A stretch of 10,606 bases of DNA from the NCBI GenBank assembly GCA_964411885.1, contig CAYPMK010000046.1:1-10606 (forward strand), in the 5' to 3' direction. The DNA comes from JAKLHL01 sp964411885. GTDB taxonomy: Bacteria; Bdellovibrionota; JAFGOL01. The notes below the pieces were generated by a model. The model had not been told where the DNA came from, made no database searches, and saw nothing but the letters and a program-made list of their open reading frames with translations. This document shows, piece after piece, positions 6,658 to 10,606 of this stretch; positions within the stretch are counted from its first letter, which is position 1, and every line of letters starts with the position of its first letter. The position numbers and the translations under genes are program-made.

Positions 6658-8097
6658 CAGAACGATACCATCAGTTGTAGAATAATAAGAGCTTGCTTGG
6701 ACTACTCCTCTGCAAAAGGAATAGATCTAGAGGAGACTATTAGCAGATACGGATACAGTTATGAATGGTTAGAGGATTCATACAACTGGGTAAATATTGA
6801 GTTCTTTAATGAACTAATATCTAAAATAGAAAAAGAAACATCCAAACACAATATTGCATTTGAGATAGGGACTGACAGTACTTCTCGCAACAGCTGGGGA
6901 GACATAGAGAACGTAATTAAAGCTATTGGTAACGCAAAACCAATATTAATACACTTTGATAGATTCCTTGCTTATTTTTTAAAACAACCGGCCCTAAAGG
7001 TAATAGATTCCGATGAAACTTCTATAACTATAAAAGAGATCCCTTCTGCCAATGAAGCACACAGGAACGCCGCTGAATTCATAACAGGAGCAATAATATC
7101 GTTACCAAGGCTCTGGGGTGGAGATGATCTTTCTGCAGTAAGAATGAGAGACAATAGTATAAGAATAAATTTTAGCGAAGATCCTTGCTTTTTTGATAGT
7201 TCAAATGATTATAAAAAATTCTCACCAAAATTGTTAGAAGAAATAATACATGGTTTAGAAAAAACAAAAAAAATAATAGAAAAAAAGAATTCAGAATTAG
7301 AGAAGAAAAATCAAGAATTAGAAAAAGCTTATAAAAAACTTGAGACCAGCATTAACGAAAAAATACAAAGTGAAAAAATGGCAACTATAGGAGGCCTTGC
7401 AATAGGCATAGCACACGAAATAAACAATCCATTAAGCTTCATCATCAGTAATTTTAAGACATTAAAAAAACATCTACTCAACAATGATCCGCTTAACGAC
7501 GCTCCACAGATCATCAACGAAACAGAAGAAGGACTTTTAAGAGTAAAAAAGATCGTAGAGGATATAAATTATATAGCACACCCCGGCGATAACAGTAAAA
7601 GTAATGTAGATATAAAAGAATTAATAAGTAACGCTATCAGGATCACAAATAATATGCATAATGGGAATATCGCTTTTGAAGAACATTACGAACACAAAAA
7701 GAAGATCTTATGTTCTCCATCAAGAATATCACAGGTAATATTGAACATCCTCACGAACGCCATACATGCTATTAAAATAAAAAATTCAAACGATGTAAAA
7801 GGACTAATAAAAATACATTCATCAGAAAAAGATCAGAACATGGTAATAGAGTTCATAGATAACGGCATAGGCATAAAAAAAGAGAATATAGGAAAACTTA
7901 CGATACCTTTTTTTACGACAAAAAAAGCAGGAGAAGGTACTGGACTTGGCCTAAGCACAGCTCAATCTATAATAAATGCTCATGGTGGAAAAATTGAGTT
8001 TGAAAGTACACAAGAAGTGGGAACAAAAGTAAGGATAATAATACCCACTGACAAGCAATCTACTAATATTAACAATACTAACAACGGACTCTTTTAG
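6652..8097 (+). CDS. sensor histidine kinase, intact catalytic core
   Basis: This 481-aa soluble kinase is divergent from the operon, with 50 bases between the start codons. The N-terminal region (about 1-190) has no PAS or GAF signature. Its pattern (a GIDLEE start, NWVNIEFFNEL near 45-55, AFEIGTDS near 69-76, a weakly conserved tail with C179) resembles sensor regions of delta-type kinases and cyclases that I associate with a V4R/heme-NO-binding-like fold; this is a low-confidence recollection. A Lys/Glu coiled coil (200-240) leads to the H-box IAHEINNP (His255). The ATPase domain is complete: N-box QVILNILTNA (Asn365, Asn369), G1 DNGIG (403-407), PFFTTK (419-424) and G2 GEGTGLGLS (427-435). 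It should autophosphorylate and pass phosphate to a response regulator not in the window. The ATG lacks a clear SD site. No terminator is obvious downstream. Confidence 0.93.
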   Translation: MPQNDTISCRIIRACLDYSSAKGIDLEETISRYGYSYEWLEDSYNWVNIEFFNELISKIEKETSKHNIAFEIGTDSTSRNSWGDIENVIKAIGNAKPILIHFDRFLAYFLKQPALKVIDSDETSITIKEIPSANEAHRNAAEFITGAIISLPRLWGGDDLSAVRMRDNSIRINFSEDPCFFDSSNDYKKFSPKLLEEIIHGLEKTKKIIEKKNSELEKKNQELEKAYKKLETSINEKIQSEKMATIGGLAIGIAHEINNPLSFIISNFKTLKKHLLNNDPLNDAPQIINETEEGLLRVKKIVEDINYIAHPGDNSKSNVDIKELISNAIRITNNMHNGNIAFEEHYEHKKKILCSPSRISQVILNILTNAIHAIKIKNSNDVKGLIKIHSSEKDQNMVIEFIDNGIGIKKENIGKLTIPFFTTKKAGEGTGLGLSTAQSIINAHGGKIEFESTQEVGTKVRIIIPTDKQSTNINNTNNGLF

Positions 8098-8219
8098 TAC
8101 AGAATTATGTAAAAAGTTTTTACAATCATACACAAAAAAGACTGTCCAAAGGTTCAACAGGCTTATATATATAAACAACAACGTCTTGTTTTTATTGATT
8201 TATTTCTTATTGATTGTTT
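8098..8219. promoter_or_regulatory. upstream region of the OM protein gene, with a 17-bp palindrome
   Basis: Between the kinase stop and the sigma-54 promoter I see no gene. A perfect palindrome TGTAAAAA-G-TTTTTACA occupies 8108-8124, about 120-140 bases before the predicted transcription start, a typical enhancer distance. TTATTGATT occurs twice (8192-8200 and 8207-8215), just upstream of the -24 element. Either could bind an activator or DNA-bending protein; neither is proven. The palindrome is AT-only except for its centre and ends, so it is a poor terminator for the kinase gene. Confidence 0.35.
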
Positions 8220-8235
8220 TGGCATATACATTGCA
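8220..8235 (+). promoter_or_regulatory. sigma-54 (RpoN) type promoter for the 408-aa OM protein
   Basis: TGGCATATACATTGCA has the invariant GG (8221-8222) and GC (8233-8234) exactly 10 bases apart and a consensus TTGCA -12 block. Predicted start is near 8246, giving a 30-base leader that carries AGGAGG before the gene. No competing -35/-10 pair stands out. Confidence 0.78.
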
Positions 8236-8275
8236 TTAATAAGAGGCAAGAAAGCTGATTTTTAGGAGGCTTAGT

Positions 8276-9502
8276 ATGAAAAAGTTATTGGTCCTTATGA
8301 TAGCCGCGAGTTTTTCTCTTCAGGCGGCTCCGTTCTACAAAGTAAAATGTTATGATTCTAACAATAAACTTGTTAGTTGTGACGAAGTAGCTAGAGCTAA
8401 TGCTGCTAAAGCTCAAAAAGTTGCAAAAGCTAAAAAGAAAGTAAAAAAAGAAACTCTTGCACAGAAAAAAGCTAGAGAAAGAGCAATAGCTTTAAGAGAT
8501 ATAGCTAAACAGAACGATGAACTCAAAAGAGAAATAGAAGCTTTAAGAAAAGCTACTCTTCTTGCTGCTGCTAAAACAGAAGAACAGCCAGCTCAGACAG
8601 CTGTACTTGCTGCTCCAACTCAAACAGTAGTTCCTACTGCACAAGCTGAAGTAACAAAAGATACAGTTACAGACAATCCAAACAAGTGGGCGTTCTCTAT
8701 AGCTAACACAGTAGAAAAAAGCATGAAAGCAGATACACCTCTTACAAATGGTCTTGATCTTGATCTTTTTTATAATGCTACAGATCATATGCAGTTAGGT
8801 GTAGAACAATCTTTTTCTTGGAACTGGACTACAACAACTAATGCACCTACAACAAGCTTCTCTTTTGTAGATCTTCTTCTTATGTTTAACTATTCAAAGA
8901 TTTTCCAGAGTGATGATAAAGTCAACACTCTTGATGGAGACATAAACACCTATCTAGCAACTACAAAGGGAACAAGAGACGAAGGACAACTTGCCAACAT
9001 AAGACTAAGGCTTAAATTCAAAAGATCTTTTAATGACAGCAAAGGTTCTATAGGTTTCCAGCCTGCTTTTACATGGTTTGTAAATAAAGCTACAACTACT
9101 GCCCCTACTGGTGATCTTACAAAATATGAACAATTCGGCGATGACCAATTCGAAAAACTTAGCCCTGGAACAAACTATGTGGTTGGTTTAAAATCAATTT
9201 TTAACCATAAGTTAATGGATAGCGTAACTTTTGAAACATATGTAAATTTGAAATCAACAAGAAAACATGCTGATGAAGCGCTAGGCAGTCAAGGAAATCT
9301 TGTAACTGTAACTCCTGCTGAGTGGCAAAACACCATCGAAATAGCCCTTCCAAAGATAGTAGTAAGTGTAAGTGAAAGATTTAATATAGAAGCACTATTA
9401 AAGACTACGACTTCATTCTCTAATTTTAAATTATATAACACTAGCCCTGATAACACGAGTTCTAACACAGCTCTGTCTTTCAGACTTAGCTACGACATAT
9501 AA
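8276..9502 (+). CDS. secreted coiled-coil plus outer-membrane beta-barrel protein (408 aa)
   Basis: I do not recognise the family. AGGAGG lies 6 bases before the ATG. Residues 1-18 are a classical signal peptide (KK, hydrophobic core, cleavage near LQA-A). The mature N terminus has two cysteines (C25, C35) ten residues apart that could form a periplasmic disulfide. Next comes a Lys/Ala/Glu-rich helical coiled coil (about 38-100) and an Ala/Thr/Gln/Val-rich linker (100-130). From about 137 on, the chain has alternating polar/hydrophobic stretches ending in aromatic residues (WAFSIAN, LDLDLFYN, MQLGVEQSFSWNW, ANIRLRLKFKR, VTFETYVNL, FRLSYDI), typical of a 10-14-strand outer-membrane barrel, and it ends in a strand close to the C terminus. 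The layout recalls trimeric porins with a periplasmic coiled coil. A single-gene transcript from a sigma-54 promoter to a terminator at 9527 suggests regulated expression. Confidence 0.82.
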   Translation: MKKLLVLMIAASFSLQAAPFYKVKCYDSNNKLVSCDEVARANAAKAQKVAKAKKKVKKETLAQKKARERAIALRDIAKQNDELKREIEALRKATLLAAAKTEEQPAQTAVLAAPTQTVVPTAQAEVTKDTVTDNPNKWAFSIANTVEKSMKADTPLTNGLDLDLFYNATDHMQLGVEQSFSWNWTTTTNAPTTSFSFVDLLLMFNYSKIFQSDDKVNTLDGDINTYLATTKGTRDEGQLANIRLRLKFKRSFNDSKGSIGFQPAFTWFVNKATTTAPTGDLTKYEQFGDDQFEKLSPGTNYVVGLKSIFNHKLMDSVTFETYVNLKSTRKHADEALGSQGNLVTVTPAEWQNTIEIALPKIVVSVSERFNIEALLKTTTSFSNFKLYNTSPDNTSSNTALSFRLSYDI

Positions 9503-9526
9503 TAAATTAAAGTTAATTAGAATACT

Positions 9527-9560
9527 AAAAACCCCGAGAGGAATTCCTCTCGGGGTTTTT
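9527..9560. terminator. bidirectional rho-independent terminator
   Basis: AAAAACCCCGAGAGG (9527-9541) pairs perfectly with CCTCTCGGGGTTTTT (9546-9560) around an AATT loop. It ends the 408-aa gene on the plus strand and, 29 bases after its stop, the tRNA-Phe/60-aa transcript on the minus strand. Confidence 0.93.
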
Positions 9561-9588
9561 AATTTATTTTTATATTAAATAGTCTGTA

Positions 9589-9771
9589 TTAGTCTTTGTA
9601 ATCTTCTGTAGTAGGCATAGTATCACAATTATCGTCTTCTACATTTATTACTTCAAGGTTTCCAGATACGTCCTCTAAGCCTTTTAGGTGTTTTTCATAT
9701 TCTTTAGGGTTTAAAGAACCCTTTTTCATGTTCCTTTTTATAACTCTTTTATCGTAGGTTTTCTCTTGCAT
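9589..9771 (-). CDS. small conserved-looking hypothetical protein (60 aa)
   Basis: The start is set by GGAGG 11 bases upstream of the ATG at 9769-9771. A longer frame exists but would begin inside tRNA-Phe, so I reject it; an ATG at 9795 would give 68 aa but precedes the SD site. The 60-aa protein has a basic N-terminal half (KRVIKRNMKKG near 8-18), a short NPKEYEKHLKGL helix (21-32) and a strongly acidic C-terminal tail. It has no signal peptide or membrane segment. The shape, with a basic helix-turn part, a phrase like LEDVS and an acidic tail, resembles a small unknown protein I associate with delta-type bacteria, but I cannot name it. It lies 27 bases downstream of the tRNA with no terminator between, so it is probably processed from a joint transcript. 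Confidence 0.72.
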   Translation of the reverse strand: MQEKTYDKRVIKRNMKKGSLNPKEYEKHLKGLEDVSGNLEVINVEDDNCDTMPTTEDYKD

Positions 9772-9798
9772 AATTAACTTGTCCTCCTTTACCATGGC

Positions 9799-9874
9799 TG
9801 GTGCCCGGGGACAGAATTGAACTGCCGACACAAAGATTTTCAGTCTTCTGCTCTACCGACTGAGCTACCCGGGC
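9799..9874 (-). tRNA. tRNA-Phe (GAA)
   Basis: The 76-base cloverleaf reads from 9874 down. Acceptor GCCCGGG (9874-9868) pairs with CCCGGGC (9809-9803). The D arm begins GCTC. The anticodon stem GAAGA/TCTTT holds loop CTGAAAA with anticodon GAA. The T arm GGCAG/CTGTC (one G-U) encloses TTCAATT. Discriminator A and CCA are encoded in the genome (9802-9799), in contrast to the tmRNA in this window. The T-loop TTCAATT is slightly unusual in having A at the second-last variable site but is acceptable. Confidence 0.97.
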
Positions 9875-9891
9875 TCCAAGCAAAAAGGATG

Positions 9892-9918
9892 TTTATATAA
9901 GTTTTGCTCAAGTGTCAA
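9892..9918 (-). promoter_or_regulatory. sigma-70-type promoter for tRNA-Phe and the 60-aa gene
   Basis: On the minus strand there is a perfect TTGACA (9918-9913) and TATAAA (9897-9892), with a short 15-base spacer. Transcription would begin near 9885, about 10 bases before the tRNA. The perfect -35 box and position support the call; the short spacer lowers it. Confidence 0.55.
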
Positions 9919-9953
9919 CGCCAATATTTTTACTGTAATTATGATAATTTTAT

Positions 9954-9984
9954 GTTTGACATAATTCAAACATACCATAATAAT
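9954..9984 (+). promoter_or_regulatory. sigma-70-type promoter with inverted repeat, for the 165-aa gene
   Basis: TTGACA (9956-9961), a 17-base spacer and AATAAT (9979-9984, one mismatch to TATAAT) form a near-consensus promoter. GTTTGA-N6-TCAAAC (9954-9971) is a perfect inverted repeat covering the -35 box, a position where a repressor would block polymerase. The repressor idea is an inference. Confidence 0.65.
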
Positions 9985-10040
9985 GGCCTCATTGGCTTAA
10001 TAAAAAAAGAAGCTTTAAAAATTAAAGAGGAGGAATTGAA

Positions 10041-10538
10041 ATGAAAAAGTTGTTTGTTGCAGCAGCAGTTGCTCTTCTTGCTACTCCACTTTTCGCAAGC
10101 GAAATGAAGTTTGATGCAAAAGTTGGTTATGCAAGAATGGAAGGCGGCGCTAACGGTTTCGTAGTAGGACCAGCGTTCTACTATTCACTGTATTCAGATG
10201 AAGGTTTTGTAAAAGACATTTCTTTAGGTCTTGGTTTTGACTTCACAATGGCAAAACTAGCTGGAGAATGGATGTACAACCTATTGATCGGACCAGAAGC
10301 TAGAGTAGAAATGCCTTATTCTTACTTTAAGTTGGGATTTGGTTATGACTATTTTAGAACAAAAGTTTTAGGTACTACAGCAACATCTAGTGCTCTTGGT
10401 ATGAAATTTGGTCTCGGCGGATTGTATGAGATCTCCGAAGGCATGAAAATGGGTCTAGATTTTACATTTGCATACAAGCTCACAGACGGAAGAGCTTGGA
10501 TGATCAACGTAGGACCAGTATTCTCATTCGATCTTTAA
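10041..10538 (+). CDS. small outer-membrane beta-barrel protein (165 aa)
   Basis: GAGGAGG lies 7 bases before the ATG. Residues 1-19 are a signal peptide (MKKLF, Ala/Val/Leu core, cleavage near LFA-S). The mature chain of about 146 aa has regularly alternating strands rich in Gly and aromatics (MKFDAKVGYARM, FVVGPAFYYSLY, SLGLGFDFTMA, YSYFKLGFGYDYF, GMKFGLGGLYEI, MKMGLDFTFAYKL, MINVGPVFSFDL). This fits an eight-stranded barrel of the OmpA/OmpX/OmpW size class, and the last strand ends with an aromatic near the C terminus as barrel-assembly signals do (FSFDL). Exact family and ligand cannot be told. It has its own near-consensus promoter and terminator, so it is probably an abundant single-gene product. 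Confidence 0.85.
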   Translation: MKKLFVAAAVALLATPLFASEMKFDAKVGYARMEGGANGFVVGPAFYYSLYSDEGFVKDISLGLGFDFTMAKLAGEWMYNLLIGPEARVEMPYSYFKLGFGYDYFRTKVLGTTATSSALGMKFGLGGLYEISEGMKMGLDFTFAYKLTDGRAWMINVGPVFSFDL

Positions 10539-10561
10539 TCTGTAAGATTAATTCGGATTAT

Positions 10562-10595
10562 AAAAACCCTGCGGTTTACACCGCAGGGTTTTTTT
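10562..10595 (+). terminator. rho-independent terminator of the 165-aa gene
   Basis: CCCTGCGGT (10567-10575) pairs with ACCGCAGGG (10580-10588) around TTAC, followed by seven T and preceded by five A. It lies 24 bases after the stop. The A-run on the other side means it could also work for a gene converging from beyond the window. Confidence 0.93.
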
Positions 10596-10606
10596 GTATA
10601 ATCTAT

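Noticed and set aside
8098..8130. Palindrome after the kinase stop as a terminator
   Set aside because: The stem is almost only A-T pairs and lacks a following T-run, so it is more likely a protein site or chance.
9772..9831. Upstream extension of the 60-aa protein (MSAVQF... start)
   Set aside because: The first codons are tRNA-Phe sequence, and the clear SD site points to the ATG at 9771.
9984..10000. TGGCC...TTGGC as a fourth sigma-54 promoter
   Set aside because: GG and GC are 8 rather than 10 bases apart, and a good sigma-70-type promoter lies just upstream.
1..10606. CRISPR arrays, insertion sequences, toxin-antitoxin or phage genes
   Set aside because: No regularly spaced repeats, transposase motifs or phage-type proteins were seen; overall the genes look like ordinary chromosome.

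Overview
The window is a low-GC (roughly one third by eye) chromosomal segment of a Gram-negative bacterium. Evidence for this is two predicted outer-membrane beta-barrel proteins with signal peptides, strong Shine-Dalgarno sites, three sigma-54-type promoter candidates and PAS/GAF-type histidine kinases. The style of the kinases (a Cys-rich PAS domain, and a sensor that looks V4R-like) and of the small unknown proteins recalls deltaproteobacteria-grade lineages. That is an impression from memory and I cannot name a species.

Layout. Positions 1-86 are a short GC-richer stretch of unknown nature. Positions 87-434 (minus) are tmRNA (ssrA), with no genome-encoded CCA. Positions 435-675 hold no gene but carry repeated TTTTTTGTCA motifs and a sigma-54 promoter (633-648) for a 65-aa unknown protein (676-873, plus). 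A strong bidirectional terminator (927-961) separates this from a long minus-strand gene run, 994-6601. In transcription order the run is a degenerate Mrp/ApbC-like P-loop protein, a multidomain histidine kinase with a damaged ATP-binding domain, lipA, coaD, an aspartate-type aminotransferase, and a 109-aa unknown protein. The first four overlap one another by 4-10 bases, and coaD to the aminotransferase is a 26-base gap, so this is very probably one operon. A sigma-54-like site (6642-6657) lies about 40-60 bases upstream of its first gene.

Divergently, at 6652-8097 (plus), is a second histidine kinase whose catalytic motifs are all intact. After a 178-base gap with a 17-bp palindrome and another sigma-54 promoter comes a 408-aa secreted coiled-coil/beta-barrel protein (8276-9502), closed by a bidirectional terminator. 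On the minus strand follow tRNA-Phe(GAA) and a 60-aa acidic-tailed protein that probably share a transcript. On the plus strand, a 165-aa small outer-membrane barrel protein has a near-consensus sigma-70-type promoter and its own terminator.

How the parts may work together (inference). The most unusual unit is the Mrp-like protein plus pseudokinase pair. Both have lost key nucleotide-binding residues and both carry cysteine clusters. They sit directly upstream of lipA, a two-[4Fe-4S]-cluster enzyme. This could be a sensing or assembly module tied to iron-sulfur or lipoate metabolism, with the intact divergent kinase and a sigma-54 activator (not in the window) possibly controlling the same promoters.
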